Shown here: in pieces, positions 1-8,615 of the stretch
Layout of the letters: the number at the start of each line of letters is the position of its first letter
Numbering within the stretch: position 1 is the first letter of the stretch
NCBI RefSeq assembly: GCF_042650565.1
Contig: NZ_JBHSBH010000009.1
Span: 62,001-126,000 of the forward strand
Direction: 5' to 3'
Source: Nocardiopsis_B sediminis
GTDB taxonomy: Bacteria > Actinomycetota > Actinomycetes > Streptosporangiales > Streptosporangiaceae
DNA length: 64,000 bases
Translations under genes and position numbers: made by a program
The notes under the pieces: model-generated
Told to the model about the DNA's origin: nothing
The model's database searches: none
The model's input: only the letters and a program-made list of their open reading frames with translations

Positions 1-65
1 GCCGCAGCATTGTGCCCTCCTGTCGTCGTCGCCCTCGGTGTTCGGCTACCCGCGGACGCCCCCGT

Positions 66-1667
66 TCACGCGGCGCACACGTTGTCCCGGGCCGTGGTGG
101 TCTCCGGCGCGTCCGTGCCGCCTCCGGTGTCCGGTGAGGTGGACGGGTCGGCGGCGGGGGCCGTTGCGGCGTCGACGCCGGTGTAGTTGAAGCCGAGGAC
201 CACCTGGAGCTCGTCGCTCAGCGTGGGGTCCTCCTCCGTGGTGGATCCGGGGACGGTGTCGGCGACCGTCTGCGCCGCGGCGGCCTCGCCGGGCCCGTAG
301 CGGATGACCGTCTCGGGGACGCTGCGGCTGGACCAGTCCTGGGCCTGGCCCGGCACCTGGAACCCGGCGGTGGCGAGGTCGCTGCGGGCCTGCGCGCCGA
401 TCCCCGGGGTCCCCATCCCGTTGAAGACCTGGAGCCGGATGTCCTGCGGGGCGACCTCCGCGTCGGGGTCCCCGCCCGAGGGGGAGTCGCCGGGCCCGCC
501 GTCGCCCCCCGACGCCTCGGCGTCGGCGCCGAGCGGCCGGTCCGCCGCGATGTCGGCGAACATCGCCCCCGCGGCGGCCTCGTCCCAGACGACGGCGACG
601 TCGCCGCGCGGCGTCCAGAAGTCCATCTGCGCGATGGGGACCTGGGTGAACGAGACGTCGTCGAGCCCGATGGAGCGCAGCTGCCCGCCGAGCCGGTTGA
701 TGGTGGCGGTGTCGAGCCCTTCGTCGACCGTGATGGAGCCCAGAGCGGAGTCGAGGAACGCCGCGAACTTCTGCGGGTCGCCGAGCGTGTCGGAGCTGAC
801 CGCCTGGTCCAGCAGCGCCGCGATGACCTGCTGCTGGCGCTCGATGCGGTCCAGGTCGCCCTTTGTGGTCTGGCGGGTGCGCGCGAACGCCAGCGCCTCG
901 CGCCCGTCGACCCGGTGCGTCCCCGCCGCCATGGTCAGGTTCGCCTTGGGGTCGTCGATGGCCTCGGGCAGGCACACCTCGATCCCACCCAGCGCGTCGA
1001 CGACGTCGACGAAGCCGGTGAAGTTCACCTCGATGTAGTGGTCGATGCGCACGTTGGTGGCCGATTCCACCGTCTGCACGGCCAGCTGCGGCCCGCCGTA
1101 GGCGTAGGCGGCGTTGATCTTGTCGGTGCCGTGCCCGGGGATGTCCACCCAGGAGTCGCGGGGGATGCCGACCACGGTGACCCGGTCGCGCTCGTTGTTG
1201 AGGTGGACGAGCATCATGGTGTCGGAGCGCTGCCCGGGCGTGTGGCCTACGCCGAGGTCGTCCTGGGCGCCGCGTTCCATGTCGTCGCGCCCGTCGGAGC
1301 CGATCACCAGGATGTTGAGCGCGCCGCGGGGGCCGGCGTCGGGACGGTCGCCGTCGAGCAGCCCGCCGAAGACGTCGAACCGGTTGAGCTGGCCCGACGC
1401 CCAGCCGGTGATCGCCCACGCGGTCCCCGAGGCGAGGAGGACGAGCACCGACAGGGCGCCCGAGACCAGCACGGCCGCCCGCTTGCGGCGGACGCGCCGG
1501 CCGGGCAGGGCGGCGACACCGGTACGGCGCCCGGAACCCGTGCGCGGGCGCTGCGGGGAGGGGGAGGGCGGTGCCGGCGGGGTGGGGGCGGAGCGCATGC
1601 GGCGGAACTCGGGGTCGCCTTCGGGCCGGTCCGGACGCCGGCCGCCGTCTCCCGTGCGATCGCTCAC
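66..1667 (-). CDS. LytR-CpsA-Psr (LCP) family cell-wall glycopolymer ligase
   Basis: A 533-residue LCP protein. LCP enzymes move lipid-linked anionic glycopolymers onto peptidoglycan outside the membrane. A Pro/Arg-rich cytoplasmic tail (about 1-62) precedes one membrane segment (about 63-86). The LCP core starts at NILVIGSDGRDD (about 118) and contains IPRDSWVDIPG, DKINAAYAYGG and FTGFVDVVDALGGIEVC, the usual pyrophosphate/Mg-binding regions. A LytR_C domain begins near IRLQVFNGMGTPGIG after a Gly/Asp/Ser-rich linker. The gene is divergent from a glycosyltransferase and opens the wall-polymer locus; a second LCP gene lies at 23062-24510. Family assignment is firm; the exact polymer is inferred from context. 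Confidence 0.93.
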   Translation of the reverse strand: MSDRTGDGGRRPDRPEGDPEFRRMRSAPTPPAPPSPSPQRPRTGSGRRTGVAALPGRRVRRKRAAVLVSGALSVLVLLASGTAWAITGWASGQLNRFDVFGGLLDGDRPDAGPRGALNILVIGSDGRDDMERGAQDDLGVGHTPGQRSDTMMLVHLNNERDRVTVVGIPRDSWVDIPGHGTDKINAAYAYGGPQLAVQTVESATNVRIDHYIEVNFTGFVDVVDALGGIEVCLPEAIDDPKANLTMAAGTHRVDGREALAFARTRQTTKGDLDRIERQQQVIAALLDQAVSSDTLGDPQKFAAFLDSALGSITVDEGLDTATINRLGGQLRSIGLDDVSFTQVPIAQMDFWTPRGDVAVVWDEAAAGAMFADIAADRPLGADAEASGGDGGPGDSPSGGDPDAEVAPQDIRLQVFNGMGTPGIGAQARSDLATAGFQVPGQAQDWSSRSVPETVIRYGPGEAAAAQTVADTVPGSTTEEDPTLSDELQVVLGFNYTGVDAATAPAADPSTSPDTGGGTDAPETTTARDNVCAA

Positions 1668-1941
1668 TGGGTGGCCTCCCCTGTTCCGGATCGCCCGGGC
1701 GGGCCGGGTCCCTAGACTCCTAGGTTGTCACCCGACCCGTCATTGGGTCTCCGAAATGTCGCTCGTCGGCGTGTTGCACCAGGTTGGACGAACGGCGGCG
1801 CCGGTTGGTTCTCCGCCGCGGCGAGAACGGCCCTGGACTGCGGTGACGCCGAAACCGGATGCCGCGCCTGTCCGGACCCGGCCGGGGGGTGCAGTAGCGT
1901 TGCCCCTGCACCCCAGCCCTTTGTCACCCCTTGGATCGCCC

Positions 1942-2949
1942 GTGACCACCTGGCCGCCCGTTTCGGTAGTCATGCCCATCTTGAACGAGGAGCGCCACCT
2001 CGCCGCAGCCGTGCGGCACGTGCTCGCCCAGGAGTACCCGGGTGAGCTGGAGGTGGTCCTCGCGGTGGGCCCGTCCAAGGACCGCACCCGCGAGGTCGCC
2101 GACGAGCTCGCCGCCGCCGACCCCCGCATCAAGGTCGTGGACAACCCCACGGGCCGCACCCCGGCCGCGCTCAACGCCGCCATCCGCGCCTCCTCGCACT
2201 CCGTCGTGGCCCGCATCGACGGCCACGCCATGATGCCCTCGGACTACCTGCGGGTGGCCGTGGAGACCCTGGAGGAGACCGGGGCCGACAACGTCGGCGG
2301 CATCATGGCCGCCGAGGGCGAGACCGACTGGGAGAAGGCCGTGGCCGCCGCCATGACCTCCAAGGTCGGGGTGGGCAACGCCCGCTTCCACACCGGGGGC
2401 GAGGGCGGCCCCGCCGACACCGTCTACCTCGGCGTCTTCCGGCGTTCCGCGCTGGACCGGGTCGAGGGCTACGACGAGGCGTTCCTGCGCGCCCAGGACT
2501 GGGAGATGAACCACCGCATCCGCTCAACCGGCGGGGTGGTGTGGTTCCAGCCGCGCATGCGGGTCTCCTACCGCCCCCGCCCGAGCGTGGCGACGCTGGC
2601 CCGGCAGTACTTCCACTACGGCCGCTGGCGGCGCGTGGTGGCCCGCCAGCACAAGGGCACCATCAACCTGCGCTACCTCGCGCCGCCCGCAGCGGTGCTC
2701 GGCATCGCCGCAGGGCTGCTCGGGGGCATCGTGTTCTGGCCGGCGCTGCTGGTGCCCGCCGCCTACGTCGTGGCGATCCTGGCGGCGTCGGTGCCGCTGG
2801 GCCGCGGCCTCACCGTGAAGGGCCGGCTGAGCGTCCCTGTGGCCCTGGCCACCATGCACATGGCGTGGGGCACCGGGTTCCTGACCAGCCCGCCCGGCCT
2901 GGGCGCCGACTCCCGGAGCGCTCGAGCCCGCAACGCCGACGCCCACTGA
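1942..2949 (+). CDS. Family 2 glycosyltransferase (ExoA-like), membrane-attached
   Basis: A GT-A fold glycosyltransferase of 335 residues. It opens with PPVSVVMPILNEE, followed by the nucleotide-binding AVGPSKDRTREV and a D-x-H motif (ARIDGHAMM) in place of the usual DxD. The acceptor-side sequence LRAQDWEMNHRI matches the ED/QDW motif of the family. Two or three hydrophobic segments close the protein (about 225-310), as in ExoA-type enzymes that use membrane acceptors. The GTG at 1942 is chosen because similarity begins just after it; no good ribosome-binding site is visible, so a leaderless start or the in-frame TTG at 1921 is possible. The sugar donor cannot be read from the sequence. Confidence 0.88.
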   Translation: MTTWPPVSVVMPILNEERHLAAAVRHVLAQEYPGELEVVLAVGPSKDRTREVADELAAADPRIKVVDNPTGRTPAALNAAIRASSHSVVARIDGHAMMPSDYLRVAVETLEETGADNVGGIMAAEGETDWEKAVAAAMTSKVGVGNARFHTGGEGGPADTVYLGVFRRSALDRVEGYDEAFLRAQDWEMNHRIRSTGGVVWFQPRMRVSYRPRPSVATLARQYFHYGRWRRVVARQHKGTINLRYLAPPAAVLGIAAGLLGGIVFWPALLVPAAYVVAILAASVPLGRGLTVKGRLSVPVALATMHMAWGTGFLTSPPGLGADSRSARARNADAH

Positions 2950-2979
2950 GACGCCCCCCGACCTGGCAGCGCCCCCCGA

Positions 2980-3735
2980 TCACGCCTGCTTGAGCGCGGC
3001 CACCGTTCCCGGGACGTCGTCGACCACGACCGCGTCGACCCCGGCGTCGGCGAACCGGGCGGCATCGACCGGGTCGGGGCACCAGGAGACCACCTCCAGG
3101 CCCGCGCGGTGGGCGACGCCGACCGTGTACTCCACCGAGCGCCGACCCGGGCGCGGCGCATCGCCGGTCAGCCCGAACGAGCGGGCGTCGATCGCGACGA
3201 TCGCGCAGCCCATCCCGGCCGCCCCCGCGACCGCCTGGTCCAGCGGGTTGCGGACGAACGGCATCCACGCGGTCGGCACGTCCGGAGCCTCGCGGCCCAC
3301 CGCCAGCAGGACCCCCGGGTCGAAGGAGCACACGAAGACCCGGCGGCGCGCCGCCTCGCGGCGCAGCACCGGCAGCAGCAGCGCCACCGTGCGCCGCGCC
3401 GGCGGGTCGGTGGCGTCCTCCATCACCGTCTTGACGTCGACGTCCAGCCCGATGTGGCCGGGCAGGCGGTCGAGCGCCTCCTCCAGGGTGAGCAGGCCCT
3501 GCGCCGCGCACTCGCGTGCGGGCAGGTCCACGATCGCCCGGCCGTCGGGCAGCGCGGCGTCATGGTTGACGACCAGCACGTCGTCGGCGCTGCGGCGGAC
3601 GTCGACCTCGATCCACGACGCGCCGTCTCGGACCGCCGCCTCATAGGAGCCGGCGGTGTTCTCCCGGTGCCCGCCGACGATGCCCCGCCCGGCCCCGCGG
3701 TGCCCGATGACCTCGGGCGCGGTGAAGACCCCCAT
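2980..3735 (-). CDS. Glycerophosphodiester phosphodiesterase (GDPD family)
   Basis: A 251-residue TIM-barrel phosphodiesterase. Family motifs are visible: the catalytic HRGAG near residue 12, ENT, the metal-binding EVDVRRSADD and the second histidine in LVVNHDAALPDG. There is no signal peptide, so it should act in the cytoplasm on glycerophosphodiesters, releasing glycerol phosphate and an alcohol. The ATG lies 9 nt after the stop of the cytidylyltransferase gene, so the two are probably one transcript. In this locus it may recycle or edit glycerol-phosphate polymer units, which is inference. Confidence 0.9.
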   Translation of the reverse strand: MGVFTAPEVIGHRGAGRGIVGGHRENTAGSYEAAVRDGASWIEVDVRRSADDVLVVNHDAALPDGRAIVDLPARECAAQGLLTLEEALDRLPGHIGLDVDVKTVMEDATDPPARRTVALLLPVLRREAARRRVFVCSFDPGVLLAVGREAPDVPTAWMPFVRNPLDQAVAGAAGMGCAIVAIDARSFGLTGDAPRPGRRSVEYTVGVAHRAGLEVVSWCPDPVDAARFADAGVDAVVVDDVPGTVAALKQA

Positions 3736-3744
3736 CGCCCCGCC

Positions 3745-4527
3745 TCACTCCGCCCCGGTCCGGCGGCGCAGCAGCGCCTCGGCGACCTCGATGTCACCGG
3801 GGTTGGTGACCTTGATGTTGGACTCGGCGCCGGGGATGACGCGGACCTCTTCCTCGGGGACGTAGCGCAGCACGACACCGCAGTCGTCGGTGGCGACCAG
3901 CCCGGGGTCGGCCAGCGCGCGGGCATAGGCGAGCCGGACCACGCCGAGCCGGAACCCCTGGGGCGTCTGCATGCGGCGCAGGCGGGAGCGGGGCGGCACG
4001 CTGCGGATCACCTCGGCGCCCCCCGGGGCCTGGGTGACCTCCACCACGGTGTCGGCGGAGGGGACGGCCACCCCCACGGCGCCCGCCTCGCCCAGCGCGG
4101 CGACGCACTCGGCGATGGTGCGCCGGTCCACCAGCGGGCGCACGGCGTCGTGCAGCAGCACGAGGTCGCCGTCGTCGCGGTGGGCGAGGGCGTCGAGCGC
4201 GGCCACCGAGGTCGCGGTGCGCGTGGCACCGCCGGGCAGCACGGCGGACACCTTGGCGTGGCCGCCGGCCGCGACGATCTTCTCGACCTCGGCGATGTGG
4301 TCGGCGACCATCAGCACGATCACGTCGTCGACCTCGGGCGCGGCGCAGAACGCGGCGATGGAGTGCTCGATGACCGACCGGCCGTCCAGCGCCAGCAGCT
4401 GCTTGGGCCGTGGGCCGCCCATGCGCACCCCGACCCCGCCGGCAAGGACGGCGGCGGTCACGTGCGGGCGGCCGGGCCGGCCCGGCGCGGGGGCGGAGGG
4501 GGCCGGGTCCAGGGGCATGTCCAACAT
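3745..4527 (-). CDS. IspD/TarI-family cytidylyltransferase
   Basis: A 260-residue CTP:polyol-phosphate cytidylyltransferase. The N-terminal CTP-binding loop LAGGVGVRMGGPRPKQLL has the Gly-rich segment, Arg and Lys of the family. LLHDAVRPLVD and SNIKVTNPGDIEVAEALL are the other hallmark stretches. IspD (methylerythritol 4-phosphate) and TarI (ribitol 5-phosphate) are hard to separate by eye. There is no ispF neighbour, and a GDPD gene plus a TagGH exporter flank it, so a role in making a CDP-polyol for teichoic acid is favoured. A GAGGAG stands 2 nt before the ATG at 4527 and 11 nt before another ATG at 4518, so the start could be either. Confidence 0.82.
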   Translation of the reverse strand: MLDMPLDPAPSAPAPGRPGRPHVTAAVLAGGVGVRMGGPRPKQLLALDGRSVIEHSIAAFCAAPEVDDVIVLMVADHIAEVEKIVAAGGHAKVSAVLPGGATRTATSVAALDALAHRDDGDLVLLHDAVRPLVDRRTIAECVAALGEAGAVGVAVPSADTVVEVTQAPGGAEVIRSVPPRSRLRRMQTPQGFRLGVVRLAYARALADPGLVATDDCGVVLRYVPEEEVRVIPGAESNIKVTNPGDIEVAEALLRRRTGAE

Positions 4528-5013
4528 CTCTCCTCGGGTCGTCCACGCCGAGGCTAGCGGACCAGGGCGCACGGGCCCGGGGTGAACAGGCCCGGGCCGC
4601 GGGACGGTGGCGCGCGGCGCCTGGGGGACCGGCGTGCGTGCCCGGGGCGCGCGGCCGGCGGGTATCGCGGTCGGCCAACAATGAGGGAACAATAGGGTCC
4701 GGTGGGGCCGGGCCCTCCGACGCACCGGTAATGTGAACGCCGGAATGGTCTCCCGGTCCGCACATATGGCAGGATCGGGCCGCCGAGCCCAGGAGTGGTC
4801 TCCCCTCAACGAGAGTCCCGGCTCGTTCGATCTCCTGGTCAGCCGATCCCCAGAACCATTGGCCACCGCCCGTCGCCGGCGGTGGTGGGCTTCGCCATTC
4901 GCCTCCCCCGCGGGCCCGTGCCCGGCCGGGGAGGGCTGCTCGGCCCGCACCGCGCGGCGTGCGCCGCCGGCGCGGTCGCGGAGGTTTGAAACTTCACCCC
5001 GGAGGAGGTGGCG
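4528..5013. other. Divergent intergenic region, 486 bp
   Basis: This is the shared upstream region of the cytidylyltransferase (minus) and the TagG-type permease (plus), so promoters for both should lie here. It is slightly less GC-rich around 4675-4770. The string tggtctccc occurs at about 4744 and again at about 4796. No convincing gene was found. Confidence 0.5.
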
Positions 5014-5841
5014 GTGGCGTCAAGGGCGCTGGCCGTCTGGCAGAACCGGAAGGTCGTCAGTCTTCTGGTCCGTCGTGACCTGAAGGTCAAATACCAGAAG
5101 TCGATCCTCGGCTACGCGTGGTCCATGCTGGAACCGCTGGCCATGGCAGGGGTCTACTTCTTCGTCTTCGGGCTGGTGTTCAACACCAACCGGGGTGTGC
5201 CCGGCGGCGACGACGCTCCGGGCGGCTACATGCTGTTCCTGATCTCGGGGCTGCTGCCGTGGCTGTGGTTCAGCGTGGCGCTGAACGAGGCGCCCAAGGC
5301 GCTCATCTCGCACGCCAAGCTCATCACCACGATGAAGGTGCCGCGGGAGATCTTCCCGGTGGCGGTGGTGTCGAGCAAGTTCGTCGACTACCTCTTCACC
5401 TGGCCGGTCCTGCTGATGTTCGTGTTCGCGCTGGGCGGACGCACCTCGGCCATGGGCCTGCTGGTGTGGCTGCCGCTGGCGCTGCTGGTGCAGTTCGCGT
5501 TCTCCCTGGGTATCACCCTGCTGCTGGCATCGGTCAACGTGCTGGTGCGCGACGTCGAGCGCATCGTGCGTATCCTGAACCGGGTCCTGTTCTACGCGTC
5601 GGCCATCATCATCCCGTCGTCGCTGGTACTCGACTCGGAGACGTTCCCGGACTGGTTCAAGACGGTGTTCCAGCTGAACCCGCTCCTGGGGATCTTCAAG
5701 ATGCACCATGCGGTCTGGTACCCGGCCGATGCCCCGAACGGCTTTACCCTGGTGGCGTCGATCGGGGGGGCCGTCCTGACACTCATCATCGGTTACGCGA
5801 CGTTCCGCCGACTGGAAACGTCCGTCCTGAAGGAGTTGTAA
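5014..5841 (+). CDS. tagG: ABC-2 type polysaccharide/teichoic acid export permease (TagG-like)
   Basis: A 275-residue integral membrane permease with about six hydrophobic segments. The ABC-2 signature region is LLVRRDLKVKYQKSILGYAWSMLEPL at the N-terminus, which precedes the first helix and contacts the ATPase. With the following gene it forms a transporter for undecaprenyl-linked glycopolymers. A GGAGGAGG at 5001-5008 lies 5-8 nt before the GTG at 5014, which is preferred over the GTG at 5008 that overlaps it. The stop codon shares one base with the start of the ATPase gene, so translation is coupled. Confidence 0.9.
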   Translation: MASRALAVWQNRKVVSLLVRRDLKVKYQKSILGYAWSMLEPLAMAGVYFFVFGLVFNTNRGVPGGDDAPGGYMLFLISGLLPWLWFSVALNEAPKALISHAKLITTMKVPREIFPVAVVSSKFVDYLFTWPVLLMFVFALGGRTSAMGLLVWLPLALLVQFAFSLGITLLLASVNVLVRDVERIVRILNRVLFYASAIIIPSSLVLDSETFPDWFKTVFQLNPLLGIFKMHHAVWYPADAPNGFTLVASIGGAVLTLIIGYATFRRLETSVLKEL

Positions 5842-6668
5842 TGGCGGAGCCGGTCATCGAGGCCAGGGGGCTCGGCATCAAGTTCGCGATGAACCGCCGG
5901 CGCAAGCGGAGCCTGCGCGAGATGTTCATCCACGGCAACAAGCGCGACCCCAACCCCACCGGCAGCGACTTCTGGCCGCTGCGCGACATCTCCTTCGAGA
6001 TCGGCCAGGGCGAGTGCGTGGGCATCGTCGGCAAGAACGGCACCGGCAAGTCCACCCTGCTGAAGATGATCGCCGGCGTCCTCATCCCCGATGAGGGCAG
6101 CGTCGAGGTGCGGGGCAAGGTGGCGCCGCTCCTGGAACTCCGGGCGGGCTTCAACGACCAGCTCACCGGGCGCGAGAACGTCCAGCTGGTGGGTTCGCTG
6201 CACGGCATGAGCCCCAAGATGATCGAGGAGAAGTTCGACGAGATCGTCGAGTTCGCCAACATCCGCGAGGGCTACATCGACATGCCGGTGCGGCACTACT
6301 CCAGCGGCATGAAGGTGCGGCTGGGGTTCGCGCTGATCTCCCAGCTCCAGCACCCCATCATGCTGGTCGACGAAGTGCTCGCGGTCGGCGACAAGGCGTT
6401 CAAGAAGAAGTGCTACGACGCCATCAAGCGGATGCTGGCCGACAACCGCACCATGGTGCTGGTGTCGCACAGCGAGTCCGACCTCAAGCGCTTCTGCAAC
6501 CGCGGCCTCTACGTCCGCGACGGCGCGCTGGTCCTGGACTCCGACATCCAGAGCGCGCTGGACGCCTACAACGCCGACGTCAAGGCCGAGCAGGAGGCCA
6601 AGACCGCCAAGCCGGCCGAGGAGAAGAAGAAGCCCACCGGCGAGGACGGCAACGGCAAGGCCGCCTGA
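5841..6668 (+). CDS. tagH: ABC transporter ATP-binding subunit for wall-polymer export (TagH-like)
   Basis: A 275-residue nucleotide-binding subunit. Walker A is GKNGTGKST (about 64-72), the signature loop is HYSSGMKVRLGFA, Walker B is IMLVDEVLAVGD and the switch histidine lies in LVSHSES. The 40-residue lead before the first strand and the YSSGM signature are typical of TagH/RfbB-type exporters rather than small-molecule importers. A Lys/Glu-rich tail of about 35 residues follows the ABC domain; it is too short to be a carbohydrate-binding domain. The start overlaps the permease stop as TAATG, with AGGAG 5 nt upstream. Confidence 0.93.
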   Translation: MAEPVIEARGLGIKFAMNRRRKRSLREMFIHGNKRDPNPTGSDFWPLRDISFEIGQGECVGIVGKNGTGKSTLLKMIAGVLIPDEGSVEVRGKVAPLLELRAGFNDQLTGRENVQLVGSLHGMSPKMIEEKFDEIVEFANIREGYIDMPVRHYSSGMKVRLGFALISQLQHPIMLVDEVLAVGDKAFKKKCYDAIKRMLADNRTMVLVSHSESDLKRFCNRGLYVRDGALVLDSDIQSALDAYNADVKAEQEAKTAKPAEEKKKPTGEDGNGKAA

Positions 6669-6799
6669 CCGCGCCCTTCCCCCCTTTCAACCCCGCTGTA
6701 CCGCCGCCCGGCCGCTCCCCGGCCGGGCGGACGCGTGTCCGCCCCCTTCCGGCGGCGCCGCCCACCCCATAGGGTCTGTGGCGGCCGGGCCGCCGGCCG

Positions 6800-6822
6800 C
6801 GGGGCGGGGACCGCCCGCCCCG
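6800..6822 (+). terminator. Hairpin after tagGH
   Basis: A 9-bp stem, CGGGGCGGG/CCCGCCCCG, with a 5-nt loop, lies 130 nt downstream of the TagH-like gene and before the next start. There is no clear U-tract, as is common in actinomycetes. Confidence 0.45.
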
Positions 6823-6911
6823 GCCGTCTCACGGGATCGGTGTGTCGGTGGTTGCCGTGCGCGCCGTCCTGGGTGAACGTTCAATACAGGGCGCGTGGGA
6901 GGGGCACGGCC

Positions 6912-7948
6912 GTGGCGGATGTCGGCGCACTCACCGATCAGGGTGCCGGGCGGTGGGTCCGGCCGGTCCTGGACTGGGCGCAGCGCCGCGGGGTCACCCC
7001 GGCGAGCCTCACCCGGGTGGCGCTCTTCCTTGCGGTGTCGGCCGCCGTGTGGTTCACGGAGAGCGGGCTGCGCGGCTCCCTCGTCGGCTCACTGCTGCTG
7101 GCCCTCATGCTGCTCACCGACGTCGCCGCGGCGCGGCTGCGCGCCGGCCGCCCCGATGCCCTCGACACCTGGCTGCGGGCGGTGCTGGGCCGGCTGCGCG
7201 AGTACACGGTCTACGCGGGCGTGGCCATCGGCGGCGCGGTCTCGGGGGTGCCCGACGCGTGGGCGTGGGCGGCCGGGGCGCTCGTCGCCCTGGCGCTGTT
7301 CGACACGGTCGTGGAGGCCCGCCGGGCCGCCCCCGATACCGCTCCGGCGCAGGACGGCGCGGCGCGCGGCCGCCNNNNNNNNNCGGGTCGCCCATCGACG
7401 CCGTCGACCCCGGCCGCCCCGACCGCACCCCCAGCGACCCCTCCCTGACCGCCGAGCTGTTCGGCACACCCGCTCCGGAGCCGCGCGCACCGGAGCCGGG
7501 CCCCAGCCGTCCGGCGGACCCGGGTGCGCCGCCGCCCGGTATCGGCGGCCGCAGCGACCCGATCCGCATCCGCACCGTGCCCGCGAGCCGCATCAGCGCC
7601 GAGTGGGAAGAGGGGCGGCTGCGCGCCATCCGCAGCGTGCGCGCCGCGCGGGAGACCGGCGGGGTGGGCGGACAGGCGAGCGGAGGCGGCGCCGCACCCG
7701 GCCGAAGGTCCTCGCGCGGGGCCGTCGGAGCGGAGCGAGGAGGCGGGCGCGACCGGAGATCAGCGCCTCCGGCGCCGCCGTGGGTACGCACGGCGCTGTC
7801 CTTCCCCCAGGCCGGACGCCTCACTGTGGTGGCGCTGACGATAACGATTTGGGACGCCCGGGTGACGTTTATCGCACTGATCGTCGGTTGCGCCATCGCC
7901 ATCACCCGGGAGCTCACCGAGCAGCCGGCCCGAGACGCCGCGAGGTAG
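6912..7948 (+). CDS. Membrane protein of the CDP-alcohol/DUF5941 locus, interrupted by an assembly gap
   Basis: The reading frame starts at GTG 6912, with GGGAGGGG 7 nt upstream. It encodes several hydrophobic segments (VALFLAVSAAVWF, SLLLALMLLTDVAAARL, VTYAGVAIGGAVSGV-like) up to the run of Ns at 7375. After the Ns coding continues in a different frame to a TAG at 7946. That part is a Pro-rich linker, then RISAEWEEGRLRAIRSVRAARET and a hydrophobic C-terminus. The frame change fits an arbitrary gap length rather than a biological frameshift. The first half has the look of a CDP-alcohol phosphatidyltransferase membrane fold, but no catalytic DGxxAR motif is present in what can be read. Function is not assigned. 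The next gene begins 3 nt after the stop. Confidence 0.55.
7375..7383. other. Assembly gap (nine Ns)
   Basis: Nine unresolved bases within a coding region. The upstream and downstream reading frames do not match across them, so the true missing length is probably not nine. Confidence 0.95.
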
Positions 7949-7951
7949 AGC

Positions 7952-8599
7952 ATGGGCGCGCCCCGATCGGACCCCGACACGCACCGTCCTGACCTGCGTT
8001 TTCTCCGTGATGATGGTCACTTGAGTACCGGTCTGGGCCGGTTCGCCCCCGGTGCGCTGCCGCCGTTGCTGCCCGCGCTGGCCGGGGCGATGGTCACGGG
8101 CGTCCTCCTGGTGGCCGGGATCGGCCACGCGTCAGGCATTACCCTGTTCGCACCGGTTGCGGCCCTCCTGCTCTCGGGGGTGGCTTCAGGGCATCCGCAC
8201 GACGGACGGTTTGATTGGATGGTCCCGCCGGTCCTTCGCGGAACGGAGTACCTTTACCTACTCGCGCTCGGCTATGGATCGGGCGTACCGGGCCCGCTGG
8301 TCTTCGTACTCTTGACAGCGGTCGTGCTGCACCACCGCGACACCGTCCACCGGGCACGGTGCGGGACCCGTCCGCCCGGCTGGGCCGTCCGGGCCATGCT
8401 CGGATGGGACGGCCGGATGCTGCTCGTCGCCCTCGGCGGCGCGCTGGGCTGGCTGCCGTTCACCTACGGTGTGCTCACCGGCCACCTCGTGGTCCTGCTC
8501 GTCTGGGAGACCACGGCGAGCTGGTCGGCGACCCCGGTCACACCCTACGAGGGCCCGCCGCGAAACGAACGGGGAGGCATGGACGCCTCCACGACCTAA
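7952..8599 (+). CDS. DUF5941 domain membrane protein
   Basis: A 215-residue protein with four or five hydrophobic segments. The stretch from FDWMVPPVLRGTEYLYLLAL through VVLHHRDTVHR to MLGWDGRMLL and LLVWETTASW matches my memory of DUF5941. In other actinomycetes this domain is the C-terminal part of larger proteins carrying nucleotidyltransferase and CDP-alcohol transferase modules. Here it stands alone, next to separate genes for those activities. GAGG lies 6 nt before the ATG. Its biochemical role is unknown; context suggests the polyol-phosphate pathway. Confidence 0.75.
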   Translation: MGAPRSDPDTHRPDLRFLRDDGHLSTGLGRFAPGALPPLLPALAGAMVTGVLLVAGIGHASGITLFAPVAALLLSGVASGHPHDGRFDWMVPPVLRGTEYLYLLALGYGSGVPGPLVFVLLTAVVLHHRDTVHRARCGTRPPGWAVRAMLGWDGRMLLVALGGALGWLPFTYGVLTGHLVVLLVWETTASWSATPVTPYEGPPRNERGGMDASTT

Positions 8600-8615
8600 G
8601 GAGGAAGGCGCCTAC

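Noticed and set aside
1..65. A gene end at the left edge of the window
   Set aside because: The 65 bases beyond the first LCP stop show no recognisable coding or hairpin signal.
3745..4527. Cytidylyltransferase as a plain MEP-pathway IspD
   Set aside because: Sequence alone cannot separate IspD from TarI. The lack of ispF and the teichoic-type neighbours made me keep a joint family call instead of ispD.
6912..7948. A genuine frameshift or pseudogene
   Set aside because: The frame change falls exactly at the run of Ns, so an unresolved gap explains it better than mutation.
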